From: an uncultured Veillonellaceae bacterium
GTDB lineage: Bacteria; Bacillota; Negativicutes; Selenomonadales; Selenomonadaceae
Assembly: GCA_902785705.1 (NCBI GenBank)
Contig: CACZZN010000001.1
Location: 174,829-238,828 of the forward strand
DNA length: 64,000 nucleotides
Direction: 5' to 3'
In this document: one piece after another, positions 8,872-18,204 of the stretch
Numbering within the stretch: position 1 is the first letter of the stretch
How the letters are laid out: the number at the start of each line of letters is the position of its first letter
The notes under the pieces: generated by a model
Database searches by the model: none
Seen by the model: the letters and a program-made list of their open reading frames with translations, nothing else
What the model was told of the DNA's origin: nothing
Program-made: the position numbers and the translations under genes

Positions 8872-11492
8872 GGAGTCCCTCCCTCCTGTATGCTCCGGCT
8901 CATTTCATCCGCCTTCTGCGCCACGATTCCATAGAGTTCCATCGTTTCCCGATGATGCGCCTTGATATAGGCAAGCTGCTCCGCTTTCTCTGCTTCTGTT
9001 GCAGTCCCGGATGCCTGCGATTTTGCCGCCATCTCCAACGCCTTTGCCTGCTCGGAAAGCCCCTTCCCTCCGATGTTGAGCGCGTTGGATTTCAACGCAT
9101 GGACCAGGATCCTGTAATTCGCCCAATCCTCGCTGCCAAAGGCTTCTTCTATGGCATTTTGCTTCTCCTCCCGCATCTCGGCAAACATCCGGAGCATTTC
9201 CTGATAGAGATCTTCCATGCCTCCGCAGTAAAGCAATCCGGTTTTCTGATCCAGACCATACAGTGCTTCCTGCCCGTTTTTCATGGCTTCGTCCTCCTGC
9301 AAACTTTCCTTCCCCGCGGCGTTCCCGCTTTGGTGCGCCGCATCTTGCGGCTGCTGCGCCGCTGGCTCTTCCGTTTCTTCTCTTCCTGTGTCCTTCCCCA
9401 GCCGTACCTTTTCTTTCGGCAGATGACGAAACAGCAGGTTTTCCAATTTCTCCCCCACAATCGGCTTGCTCAGATAATCATCAAATCCAAAGGAAATATA
9501 TTTTTCACGGGAGCCTGCGATGGCATTCGCCGTCAGCGCAATCACAGGTATGCCATCGGCAAGATGCTCCTCACGAATATGCTGCAAAGTTTCCCGTCCA
9601 TTCATTTCCGGCATCATGTCATCCATCAGGATGACATCAAAGGATTCCGCTTTCAGGAGTTCCATGCTCTCCTTTCCGCTCGCGGCCGTCCTGACCTGCA
9701 CCTTCGTTCCCTTCAGCAGATTCTTCGCAACCATGCGGTTCATCGCGTTGTCGTCCACTACCAGCACATGCGCCTCCGGCGCGGTGAATTGTTCATGATA
9801 GGCAGCTTTGCCCGCGAGATAGGCGTAATGCTTCTCCATGAAATCCCCAATGGGCTCGGCGGAGCGGACAGCCTGCGGAATCCACGCGGTAAAGAGCGTG
9901 CCCTCTCCATAGATGCTCTCCACCGCGATGGTTCCTCCCATCAAACGGACAAACCGGCGGGTAAGCGCAAGCCCCAGACCTGTGCCTTCGACCTTGCGGT
10001 TTTTCTCCGAATCCAGCCTCACGAATTCGCGGAACAGATTCCCCAGATCTTCGGGACGGATGCCGATGCCCGTATCCCGCACCTGCACCACCAGCACAAC
10101 AGCGGATTCCTCCGGAGGCTTCACCTCCACGGGACACTCGGACAGTTCGCAGCTGGACAGCGCGAACGTCACCGTCCCCTTTTGCGTGTACTTGACCGCA
10201 TTATTCAGCAGATTGACCATGATCTGCTGGAACCTGACGGCATCGCCATAAAGCCGGGACGGCAAAGCATTGTCGATCTGGACGGAAAGCGCAAGGTTCT
10301 TCTGATCTGCGCGAATCTGCACCATATTGACCACATCGTTCAGCAGTTCCGAAAGCGGATATTCCATGGGCACAAGCTCCATCTTCCCCGACTCGATCTT
10401 GGAAAGATCCAGAATGTCATTGATGATGGAGAGCAGCGCACGGCTTGCGCTCACGGCATTTTCCGCATATTCGCGGATAGAGGCGTCCCCGGTCTCCCGC
10501 AGGATCATCTCATTCATGCCCATGATGGCATTGATCGGCGTGCGGATTTCATGGGACATATGCGCAAGGAATGCGCTCTTTGCATTGCTTGCCTCATGAA
10601 GCGCCATCGCATTGCGTTCCCGTTCGAAGAGATAAAAGGCGCCCACCGCAAAGAGCAGGACCAGCAGCGCAAAGACCCAGATCACAAGGCGCATGACGGC
10701 AATGAGCCCGCCGTCCAGACGGGAAGCAGGCACGAAACCGATGATCTGCCCCTCCATCGAGGAAATATCCGCCATGAAGACGATATTCTCCTCCTGATCG
10801 TAGAGCGCGGCGGATACCTCAGAATAAAGCCTTGCTCTCAGCTGCCGCAGCATGCCGCCGGACTCCAGCTTCTTGATGTGAGCCATATCTTCCGCTGACC
10901 ATTCCTGCGCATTGAGCTGCACTTCACCGCTGGGAGTCAACAGCACCGCACGTCCATAGCCCCCAAAGCAGTCAATGGCAAATTCGCGCACCAGTTCATC
11001 CTCTGTATAGTGGCGGTACAGCACATAGCGGATATTCTCGCCGTAATAAATCGGAACCGTGAGCAGAAGGCCCTTGCCTTTGCAATAACTGACGGCGGGA
11101 TACCCTTGGAAAGACTGCTGAATACCGCGCCAATCGCTGACCTCCAACGAATCTCCCACAATGGCATGCCCGCGATGGGCAAGGACGCCCATGGGGCTGA
11201 CACCATCCGCATCGTCCTTGTCCGGATGGGAGAGCAGGCTTTCCCATGAGTCCGTTCCCTTGACGCGCGTGAGATTCTGCATCCCCATGAGCTCTGCGCC
11301 GAACCGCGCATCCAGACGGTGCGCCAGCATGTCCACCTCTGCCGCGACCTCCTGCTCCACATAGGTATGGAACATCGTGCGGATCTTGTGGTGCAGCAGA
11401 ACACCGACAATGCACAGCAGCACGAAAAAAGCCGCGAAGAATACCATCATGAGATATCTGCGCTCTTTAAGGAGCGACGACAGCTGCCTCAT
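8868..11492 (-). CDS. Hybrid sensor histidine kinase (HisKA-HATPase-REC-Hpt)
   Basis: 874 residues. One membrane helix near 14-34, an extracytoplasmic sensor region to about 255, and a second helix at about 260-285 precede the kinase. Kinase boxes: SHEIRTPINAI (phosphoacceptor His), NLLNNAVKYT (N box), DTGIGI and GTGLGL (G boxes). A receiver domain follows, with VLVVDDN and the phosphoacceptor Asp in ILMDDMMPEM, then a charged linker and a C-terminal Hpt domain with His in LVHALKSNALNIG. It thus contains a full phosphorelay but no output domain. The start at 11492 has AAGGGG 9 bases upstream; it overlaps the BMP gene before it by 26 bases, suggesting it reads that protein. Confidence 0.92.
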   Translation of the reverse strand: MRQLSSLLKERRYLMMVFFAAFFVLLCIVGVLLHHKIRTMFHTYVEQEVAAEVDMLAHRLDARFGAELMGMQNLTRVKGTDSWESLLSHPDKDDADGVSPMGVLAHRGHAIVGDSLEVSDWRGIQQSFQGYPAVSYCKGKGLLLTVPIYYGENIRYVLYRHYTEDELVREFAIDCFGGYGRAVLLTPSGEVQLNAQEWSAEDMAHIKKLESGGMLRQLRARLYSEVSAALYDQEENIVFMADISSMEGQIIGFVPASRLDGGLIAVMRLVIWVFALLVLLFAVGAFYLFERERNAMALHEASNAKSAFLAHMSHEIRTPINAIMGMNEMILRETGDASIREYAENAVSASRALLSIINDILDLSKIESGKMELVPMEYPLSELLNDVVNMVQIRADQKNLALSVQIDNALPSRLYGDAVRFQQIMVNLLNNAVKYTQKGTVTFALSSCELSECPVEVKPPEESAVVLVVQVRDTGIGIRPEDLGNLFREFVRLDSEKNRKVEGTGLGLALTRRFVRLMGGTIAVESIYGEGTLFTAWIPQAVRSAEPIGDFMEKHYAYLAGKAAYHEQFTAPEAHVLVVDDNAMNRMVAKNLLKGTKVQVRTAASGKESMELLKAESFDVILMDDMMPEMNGRETLQHIREEHLADGIPVIALTANAIAGSREKYISFGFDDYLSKPIVGEKLENLLFRHLPKEKVRLGKDTGREETEEPAAQQPQDAAHQSGNAAGKESLQEDEAMKNGQEALYGLDQKTGLLYCGGMEDLYQEMLRMFAEMREEKQNAIEEAFGSEDWANYRILVHALKSNALNIGGKGLSEQAKALEMAAKSQASGTATEAEKAEQLAYIKAHHRETMELYGIVAQKADEMSRSIQEGGTP

Positions 11493-12588
11493 AGAATCGA
11501 ACCCCTTCCACATACCAGTCCATATGGATCAAAGCCGCATCGCTGAGATTTTCGCCTTCCCTGCAGCGCAGCCTTCCTTGATTGTCACGGATCTCACCGG
11601 AAAAAATGCTGCTGCCGCCTTTGATGCGTGCCTTTGCCCGGTGGATGGCCGCCTGCACGCCTGCGTTGACGCGCGGGGAAAATTCCCCCAGATCCACCGC
11701 ATCCACATCCATGCCCATCCAATACCTCTTCTGGAGCTTGCCCCTGAGATAATCCTTGAACATGGTCTCATAGACAGCGTCCCAATGGCAGAGCACGGTC
11801 GCGAGGCTTCGCTCGGAACGCCGCTTCCCATTGGGAAGATAGGGCTCCAGATAGCTGATGTACTCCATCCCGTGCGCGTCCGCATACCGCTGGACCGTCA
11901 TTCCGTCCTGATGGCTGTTCAAGATATCCACGCCCAAGTCCCGCAACCGAGCGGCAGCATTCCACTCCTGCCTGGGATCATCCCATGCCCCGACAAATAC
12001 GGCGCAGATTTCCGCCTGCGGATTGGCCTCCCGCGCTCCGATGGCAAAGGCATTGATGCTTCGGCAGATCTCGGGTTTCGGCATGGGCGCCACATACCCG
12101 ATCCGATGGGAACTTGTCTGAAGGCCGGCCAGAATACCCGCCAGATACTCTGCCTGATAGAGCCGCAAAAGATATGGAACGCAGCCCTCCGCCTGTTCCT
12201 CCAGCTTCGGGATCGCAAAATAGGTATGAAACCCCTCTTCCCACATCTTGTGCGCTTCATTGTCAAAGCTGGCGCTGGATGCAATGACAAAGTCACGTCC
12301 CTGCTGGGAAAGCTGTCGGAGCGCCTCCAATCCCTTCGATGTGTTCAAAGTAACTCCATCCACGATATACACTTTGATGCCTGTGATATCCGCCGCTTTC
12401 TGTATGCCGACATAGTGCTGACGGTTCCAGCCCGCATCATCAATGCCCCCGTGCAGCACGACGCCGACACTTGGCTGTTCGGCGCTTGCCGCCTTGTCAT
12501 CCACCCGATACAGGCTCAGCAGCAATCCGAAAATTCCCAGAAACAACAGCAGCGCGGCAGCAATCAACACGCGTTCGGTCCTGTTCAT
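11467..12588 (-). CDS. BMP-family (PnrA/Med-like) binding protein, membrane-anchored, second copy
   Basis: 373 residues. An N-terminal hydrophobic segment (about 7-27) has no lipobox cysteine, so it is likely a membrane anchor or uncleaved signal. The rest follows the basic-membrane-protein fold: SVGVVLHGGIDDAGWN at the first strand, QAEYLAGILAGL in the centre and a C-terminal MDWYVEGVRF. The family usually binds nucleosides for ABC importers, but no permease or ATPase gene is here. It overlaps the previous BMP gene by 4 bases and the hybrid kinase by 26. The start at 12588 follows GGAGGGGG. The ligand is unknown. Confidence 0.8.
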   Translation of the reverse strand: MNRTERVLIAAALLLFLGIFGLLLSLYRVDDKAASAEQPSVGVVLHGGIDDAGWNRQHYVGIQKAADITGIKVYIVDGVTLNTSKGLEALRQLSQQGRDFVIASSASFDNEAHKMWEEGFHTYFAIPKLEEQAEGCVPYLLRLYQAEYLAGILAGLQTSSHRIGYVAPMPKPEICRSINAFAIGAREANPQAEICAVFVGAWDDPRQEWNAAARLRDLGVDILNSHQDGMTVQRYADAHGMEYISYLEPYLPNGKRRSERSLATVLCHWDAVYETMFKDYLRGKLQKRYWMGMDVDAVDLGEFSPRVNAGVQAAIHRAKARIKGGSSIFSGEIRDNQGRLRCREGENLSDAALIHMDWYVEGVRFYEAAVVAP

Positions 12589-13664
12589 GGCAGACGAACC
12601 CCCTCCACATACCAATCCAACTGATCAAACAGCACCTTGTCGGAAAGATTCTCGCCTTCCGCTGCGCGCAGATTTCCCTGCTGATCGTAGATCGGGCCAT
12701 AAAACACATCCTTCTCACCCTTCACGATCTCGTCCTTCTCCGCCTGCACCATGCGTACGATTTCCTCATCGCAACGCCCGGAAAGCGGTGCCAAATCCAC
12801 GATTCCCGTTTCCATACCGACCAGATAGCTCCTGCCGGACAGCCGTCCCTGAATCGCCTCGCGCAGGTATCTGGAATACAGCGTATCCCAGTTCCATATG
12901 GTAGCCGTCAGCAGTATGTCCTCGTACTCCGGGTTCCGGACATTGCACCCAATGGCCTGGATTCCGTGCGCCCGCGCGATTTGAAGCGGTCCGTAGGTAT
13001 CCAGATGCATGCTGATAACGTCGATTTCTGGTACCTGCGACAAAAGTTCCTCCGTTGCAATCTTCGCCTGCTCGTCATCGCTCCACGAACCCGTATATTT
13101 CACATAGACCACGGCATCCGGGTCGGCATGCCGGGCTCCCAACGCAAACGCATCAATGCCGCGGATGACCTCCGGAATCGAAACTGTGGCGATATAGCCG
13201 ATGGCATGGCTCCTGCTGTATTTTCCCGCCACGATTCCCGCGAGATAGCGCGCTTGGTACATCCGTCCCATATAGGGCGCAAGATTCGGACGAGCCACGT
13301 TTCCCGTTGCCTGCAGGAATGACACATCATGGTGGAGCTGCGCAACTTCTTTCACGCCCTCCTCAAAGGAAATCGATGTGCTGATGATGATATTGCACCC
13401 ATTTGCGATCATACGTTCTATGACCGCGGGACAATTCTCGGGCGTCACGTTTTCTTCGTATTCCAATGGCAGTTCCAGCTTTTCCGCCGCCTGATCGATG
13501 CCTGCCCGATGCGCCTCATTCCAGCTGCTGTCCGCGGCACTTCCCACCATGAGGATCCCGCCTTTTCTGGGTTTCTCCGCGAACTGCTCCGAAGTCCCTT
13601 GCTCCAGCAGGATCATACCGATCAGAAACAGGATGATTCCTATCACAGCAATCAATTTTTTCAT
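12585..13664 (-). CDS. BMP-family (PnrA/Med-like) binding protein, membrane-anchored, first copy
   Basis: 359 residues. An N-terminal hydrophobic helix (about 3-22) lacks a lipobox Cys. BMP features: GGILMVGSAADSSWNEAH, QARYLAGIVAGKYS, then SIPEVIRGIDAFALGA, and a C-terminal LDWYVEGVRLP nearly the same as in its downstream paralogue. Shared features across the whole length point to a tandem duplication that has diverged. It is the first gene of the five-gene overlapping unit. In Bacillus a BMP-type protein (Med) acts in regulation rather than transport, and the lack of transporter genes favours a sensing role here, by inference. The start at 13664 was chosen for MKKLIAVIG. Confidence 0.8.
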   Translation of the reverse strand: MKKLIAVIGIILFLIGMILLEQGTSEQFAEKPRKGGILMVGSAADSSWNEAHRAGIDQAAEKLELPLEYEENVTPENCPAVIERMIANGCNIIISTSISFEEGVKEVAQLHHDVSFLQATGNVARPNLAPYMGRMYQARYLAGIVAGKYSRSHAIGYIATVSIPEVIRGIDAFALGARHADPDAVVYVKYTGSWSDDEQAKIATEELLSQVPEIDVISMHLDTYGPLQIARAHGIQAIGCNVRNPEYEDILLTATIWNWDTLYSRYLREAIQGRLSGRSYLVGMETGIVDLAPLSGRCDEEIVRMVQAEKDEIVKGEKDVFYGPIYDQQGNLRAAEGENLSDKVLFDQLDWYVEGVRLP

Positions 13665-13704
13665 AGCATCCCAACTTTCCGGTAACCAAGTCCCTCCAAG
13701 TTTC

Positions 13705-14694
13705 TTATTTCCCAAGCTGCCGGTTCACGAAATCCCTGCCAAATACCGCAAGGGTGTAGTAGAAGCCGATCAGGAAAGGAATGTATTCCGCGATGAGCCG
13801 CCAGCAGACCGCAATGATGCCCACGGTGCCCGCCGGCACCGTATCCGCGAACAGCATGACGAAACCGCCCTCCGCAATGCCCGCGCCGCCCGGCGTCGGC
13901 ATGAAGTACAGCAGCATATTCAGGAAGATCATGCGCCCCATGACCGTGCACCAGTCCGCGTCCGTCACGCCGAGGCCAAGGAGCAGACAGGGCACGATCG
14001 CGTAGATGAAGAGCAGATTCAGCCCGGATTCCAAAAAGACCAGCAGCATGCTTCGCGGTGCATGCAGCAGCAAGGAAATCGCGCTTTTCGTATCCCGGTA
14101 GAAAGCGAATATCTTCCTCCTCTTCTGACTGGAAAAACGCTTCGTGATGAATATCACAAGAAAGTCCAAGAAACCTCTCTTTGCGCCCCACACGAGGAAC
14201 ACAACGCCGAAAAAGGCAAGCGCTGTGATACCCATGAGCCATTCGTTGGAGATCCCGGGCAGAATGCCCTCATCATTCAGAAAAATGAAAGGCATACAGA
14301 GCACCAAAAAGAAAATAGACAGCAGCGTGCGCACGATGACCAGCACGGCGGCTTTGCCCGTCGGCACTCCCGCATGACGGAGGAACATGAGCTGGGCCAC
14401 CGCGCCTCCCGTCGCCCCCGGGGTCAAAAGCGCCAGGAAATAATTGCCGAAAATAACCTGCACCGCCTGATAGAGCGTGATCTTCTCATGGGAAATCTTC
14501 ACGAGATGCATGAGACGGCTGCCGTCGAAGAAAAGCCCCAGTCCGACGGAAAGCACTGCCAGCGCGATAGACCACGTCTGGAAACGCGTGATGTTCTGAA
14601 GCGTATGGATGTCCACCGTCGTATAGATGACGAGAGCCGAGATGGAAAACACCAATACAATGAGTCCCATGAAGCGCCGGTAGAACTTATTCAA
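13705..14694 (-). CDS. Flippase-like integral membrane protein (LPG_synthase_TM / UPF0104 family)
   Basis: 329 residues, nearly all hydrophobic, with about eight helices. Family hallmarks visible are GNYFLALLTPGATGGAVAQ near residue 90 and FMPTPGGAGIAEGGF near residue 265. This is the membrane half of MprF/AglD-like proteins without the aminoacyl-transferase half, so it probably moves a lipid-linked compound rather than adding lysine to it. It lies 40 bases upstream of the first BMP gene and 34 bases after folE2. Confidence 0.8.
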   Translation of the reverse strand: MNKFYRRFMGLIVLVFSISALVIYTTVDIHTLQNITRFQTWSIALAVLSVGLGLFFDGSRLMHLVKISHEKITLYQAVQVIFGNYFLALLTPGATGGAVAQLMFLRHAGVPTGKAAVLVIVRTLLSIFFLVLCMPFIFLNDEGILPGISNEWLMGITALAFFGVVFLVWGAKRGFLDFLVIFITKRFSSQKRRKIFAFYRDTKSAISLLLHAPRSMLLVFLESGLNLLFIYAIVPCLLLGLGVTDADWCTVMGRMIFLNMLLYFMPTPGGAGIAEGGFVMLFADTVPAGTVGIIAVCWRLIAEYIPFLIGFYYTLAVFGRDFVNRQLGK

Positions 14695-14728
14695 GGCTCT
14701 CGCCTCCTTTGCCGGAATGTTTGGATGC

Positions 14729-15520
14729 TCAGTCTATGGATTCCTCATGGCTTGCATAGGCATTGTGGTGATGGATGGACTCAAAGTTCTCGCATTCGAG
14801 GGAAAACCATGCCAGCCCTTCCAAATGCCGAAGCGCCAGCACGGTGTCACGCAGGATATCCTCCACGAATTTCGGATGCTCATAGGCATGCTCCGTCACA
14901 TAGCGCTCATCCTCGCGCTTCAGCAGCGGGTACAGCGGACAAGATGCCTGCCGCTCCACAAGCTCGGCCAGATCCTCGATGTAGATACACTCATATCCCT
15001 GCCGATAGCGCAGCCGGACGCGGCAGACCGATCGCTGATTATGCGCCCCGTAGGAGGAGATCTCCTTGCTGCAGGGACAAAGCGACGTAAAGGGAACCTC
15101 CACGCCCAGCGTAAATTCCATCGGCTCGCCCTTCCGCATGCTTCCCTCAAAAAAACAATCCAGATCCAGCACAGAATAGCGCTTGCTGACAGGGGCTTCT
15201 TTTCCGATAAAATAAGTGAAATCCATATGGAGCCTCGCAGACTCCGCATTCAGATGCTCCAACGCCTCCTGCAGCATGACTTCCATCTCGGCCTCGGCCA
15301 TCGGCTTCTCGCTCCAGGGCATGAGGATCTCCAAAAAGCGGCTCATATGCGTTCCCTTGAATTCCTGCGGAAGCGAAACCGTAAAGCGGATATTCGCAAA
15401 CACCTGCTGATAATCGCCCCGTTTGGTGCGGATCCGGAAGGGAAGATGCACTTCCTTGACTCCCACCTGCTGAATCGCAATGCCGCGCTCGTCCGCGCTG
15501 TTCTGCACATCCTTCATGGA
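14729..15520 (-). CDS. folE2: GTP cyclohydrolase FolE2 (type IB)
   Basis: 263 residues. It carries the FolE2 metal/catalytic Cys in LCPCSKEIS (about residue 145), followed by HNQRSVC, and the glutamate-rich IEDLAELVE stretch. It converts GTP to dihydroneopterin triphosphate, the first step of folate synthesis, with a metal requirement looser than the zinc-dependent FolE. GAGG lies 6 bases before the ATG at 15520, and the gene starts 5 bases after rsgA ends. No other folate gene is nearby. Confidence 0.93.
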   Translation of the reverse strand, partial: SMKDVQNSADERGIAIQQVGVKEVHLPFRIRTKRGDYQQVFANIRFTVSLPQEFKGTHMSRFLEILMPWSEKPMAEAEMEVMLQEALEHLNAESARLHMDFTYFIGKEAPVSKRYSVLDLDCFFEGSMRKGEPMEFTLGVEVPFTSLCPCSKEISSYGAHNQRSVCRVRLRYRQGYECIYIEDLAELVERQASCPLYPLLKREDERYVTEHAYEHPKFVEDILRDTVLALRHLEGLAWFSLECENFESIHHHNAYASHEESID

Positions 15521-15525
15521 CCGCC

Positions 15526-16395
15526 TCACCTCACAGCTTTCGTTTTGATTTCGTCCAAAATCGCGCAATACGCATCATATCGCTCCCTAAGGATCTCGCC
15601 CGCCTCCAGGGCAGCTTTCACGGCACAATCCGGCTCATGGCTGTGGGTGCAGGGGGAAAAACGGCAATGCCCCAGATAGGGCTGAAAATCCGGAAAACAG
15701 GCAGAAAGCTCTGCCGGATCGATATCCGCCAGTTCCATGGAACTGAAACCCGGCGTGTCCACCAGGAATCCGCCCGCAAACGGCAGGAGTTCCGCCACGC
15801 GCGTCGTATGCCGTCCTCTGCGTATTTTCTCGCTCACGGCTCCTGTCGCGAGGGACAGGCCCGCATGCAAGGCATTGAGCACGGAGGATTTGCCGACGCC
15901 GGACGGCCCCGCAAAGACCGTCACCTTGCCGGCCAGACGTTCCCGCAGGAGCTCCATGCCTTCCCCGCGCTCCGCAGAAACGCGAAGCACCGGATAATAG
16001 TTCTCATAGCACGACAGAACATCCTGCTCCGCCGCAAGATCCATCTTATTCACACAGATGATGACAGACGGGATGCCCGACCACTCCGCCAGCACCAGAA
16101 ACCGGTTCAGCAGCAGGGGGTGCAGATCCGGCTCCGCCGCCGCAAAGGTCAGGATGACCTGATCGATGTTCGCGACAGCGGGACGGCACAAAAGATTCCT
16201 GCGCGCCAAGGGACGCTCCAGCACACCGGTGCCGTCTGCCAGCTTCGTGAGTTCCACCAGATCTCCCGGACAGACAGCACTCACGCCCCGCCTGTCCCGC
16301 TTGAGCTTTCCCCGGAGCCTGCAGGTCAAAAGTTCCGTGTCCGTCTGCACATAAAAGAAGCTGTTATAGAACTTCAGCACACGTCCTGTCTCCAT
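15526..16395 (-). CDS. rsgA: Ribosome small-subunit GTPase RsgA
   Basis: 289 residues, a circularly permuted GTPase. An N-terminal OB fold precedes the G motifs in permuted order: NKMD (G4), then the Walker A GPSGVGKSS (G1), then DTPG (G3). A C-terminal zinc site reads C-x4-C-x-H-x5-C (CRFSPCTHSHEPDC). It helps late 30S maturation and releases on GTP hydrolysis. It follows pknB after 3 bases, an adjacency common in Firmicutes. Confidence 0.95.
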   Translation of the reverse strand: METGRVLKFYNSFFYVQTDTELLTCRLRGKLKRDRRGVSAVCPGDLVELTKLADGTGVLERPLARRNLLCRPAVANIDQVILTFAAAEPDLHPLLLNRFLVLAEWSGIPSVIICVNKMDLAAEQDVLSCYENYYPVLRVSAERGEGMELLRERLAGKVTVFAGPSGVGKSSVLNALHAGLSLATGAVSEKIRRGRHTTRVAELLPFAGGFLVDTPGFSSMELADIDPAELSACFPDFQPYLGHCRFSPCTHSHEPDCAVKAALEAGEILRERYDAYCAILDEIKTKAVR

Positions 16396-16398
16396 CCA

Positions 16399-18174
16399 TT
16401 ACCTGCTCTTTCCCGCGTCATTCCCGCCACGGTCCGGCGCTTTCTGCTCATCGGCAGACACATTTTCCTTTGGCGCCTCCTTGCGCTCCGTCTTGCTTGC
16501 GGACGGTTCCGCCGCAGGAACCGTCTCCGTTTCGGCAATCACCAGATCCACGGTAGAGCCTTCCTCCAACTCGCTGGTCGGCGAAGGCGACTGAGAGATG
16601 ACCGTCCCTGCGGCCTGACTGCTTTTTTGCTTGGTGATGCTCCCGACCTTCAGTTTCCTGCTTTCCAGCGAGGACCGCGCCGCATCCAGCGAAGCGCCCG
16701 TTACATCCGGAACCTTTGCGTGCTTGGTCTGCTTTCCCTTGGAAACCGTGATATCCACTTTCTGCCCCTTGCTGATCTTCGATCCGATGGCCGGATCCTG
16801 CCCGATGACCGTCCCCGGTTCATCATCGGAGTACTTTTCGTAGACGGAATCCACCTTCAGCCCCATCTTCTGGAGTCTGTCCAAGGCGCTGGCTTTGCTG
16901 AGTCCCTTGAGATCCGGCATCTCCAAGGCCTCGCCGCCCTTGCTCACATAGATTGTGACCAGTCGGTCAGCCTTTACCGTTGATCCCGCTTCGGGAGACT
17001 GGGACACGACCTGCCCCGGCGAAACCGTCGCATCATAGGTCTCCGCCACATTCACGCGCAGCTTGCTGTCCTCAAGGATCTGCCGCGCCAATGTCATCTG
17101 CTTTCCCGTGACATCCGGCACGGCTACCTCCTCCGTGCTCCAGAACCTTCCGAAGGACAGGAACGCTCCCACGCCAAATCCCATCATCAGCACCAGAAGG
17201 AGTCCTGCTATGAACAGCTTGGACCGGAGGAAAGGTTTGGCGTCTTCCGATTCCGCCACCTCTGGTTCCCATTGCGCTTCCCGTGCCGCTATGGTTCCCT
17301 GCACGCGCGGCAAAACCTGCGTCGCATAGGGATCGGGCGACGGCACCGTGTCCGTTGCCAGCATGTGCTCTGCCTGCCCCAGCTCGATCATGAGCTCATG
17401 GCTGTCCGGGCGCAGGTTCGGATCCTTGCTCATGGCCTTCAGCACGATTGCCTCCACCACGGGCGGTATATCCTGTCGGTACTGCCGCGGCGCTATAGGT
17501 TCTTCCTGCAGATGCTTCATCGCGATGCTGACCGGCGTCTCCCCCGTGAAGGGCAGCTTTCCTGTCAGCATCTCATAGAGCACGATGCCCAGGGAGTAGA
17601 CATCCGATTTCGGCGTGATGATTGTTCCCTTGGCCTGCTCCGGCGAAAAATAATGCACGGAGCCTACGACATTTCCGCTGTAGGTCATGGTGGACTCTGT
17701 CACGGCGCGCGCTATGCCGAAATCCGCGACCTTCGCATGCCCGTCCGCAGTCAGCAGGATGTTGTGCGGCTTGATATCGCAATGCACCAGATTGTTCGTA
17801 TGCGCATGATGCAGGGCATCCGCAATCTCCTTGGCAATATGAAGCGCCGCTGCGATTGGCAGCGAGCCTTCCTCTTTAATCCGGCTCTTCAGCGTGCTGC
17901 CCTGCACATATTCCATAACGATATAATGATCCTCTCCGGATACGCCCACATCGTAGATATTGACGATATGAGGATGGGAAAGGCGCGCTGCGGCCTGCGC
18001 CTCGCGGTGGAATTTCCCGATGAACTCGGTATCGTTTTTGAACTGCGCATGCAGAATCTTCACCGCTACCGGGCGATCCAGCAGCTGATCCCGCGCACGA
18101 TAGACATCGGCCATCCCGCCGCTTCCTATGAGTTCCAGAAGCTCATATCGCTCTTCCAGGATACGATCTATCAT
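16399..18174 (-). CDS. pknB: PASTA-domain Ser/Thr protein kinase (PknB/PrkC type)
   Basis: 591 residues. The kinase domain (about 10-270) has GSGGMADVY, VAVKIL, HCDIKPHNIL and DFGIAR; the usual HRD arginine is Cys here, so it is a non-RD kinase. A single membrane helix (about 325-347) is followed by three PASTA repeats, each starting near PDVTG or MPDLKG (about 355-550), and a charged tail. PASTA domains sense peptidoglycan fragments or lipid II. Its usual partners (PP2C phosphatase, FHA readers, FtsW/RodA, PBP2) lie directly upstream. GGAGG lies 10 bases before the ATG. Confidence 0.95.
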   Translation of the reverse strand: MIDRILEERYELLELIGSGGMADVYRARDQLLDRPVAVKILHAQFKNDTEFIGKFHREAQAAARLSHPHIVNIYDVGVSGEDHYIVMEYVQGSTLKSRIKEEGSLPIAAALHIAKEIADALHHAHTNNLVHCDIKPHNILLTADGHAKVADFGIARAVTESTMTYSGNVVGSVHYFSPEQAKGTIITPKSDVYSLGIVLYEMLTGKLPFTGETPVSIAMKHLQEEPIAPRQYRQDIPPVVEAIVLKAMSKDPNLRPDSHELMIELGQAEHMLATDTVPSPDPYATQVLPRVQGTIAAREAQWEPEVAESEDAKPFLRSKLFIAGLLLVLMMGFGVGAFLSFGRFWSTEEVAVPDVTGKQMTLARQILEDSKLRVNVAETYDATVSPGQVVSQSPEAGSTVKADRLVTIYVSKGGEALEMPDLKGLSKASALDRLQKMGLKVDSVYEKYSDDEPGTVIGQDPAIGSKISKGQKVDITVSKGKQTKHAKVPDVTGASLDAARSSLESRKLKVGSITKQKSSQAAGTVISQSPSPTSELEEGSTVDLVIAETETVPAAEPSASKTERKEAPKENVSADEQKAPDRGGNDAGKSR

Positions 18175-18204
18175 GATACATCATCCTCCCCATCGACAAC
18201 GAAA

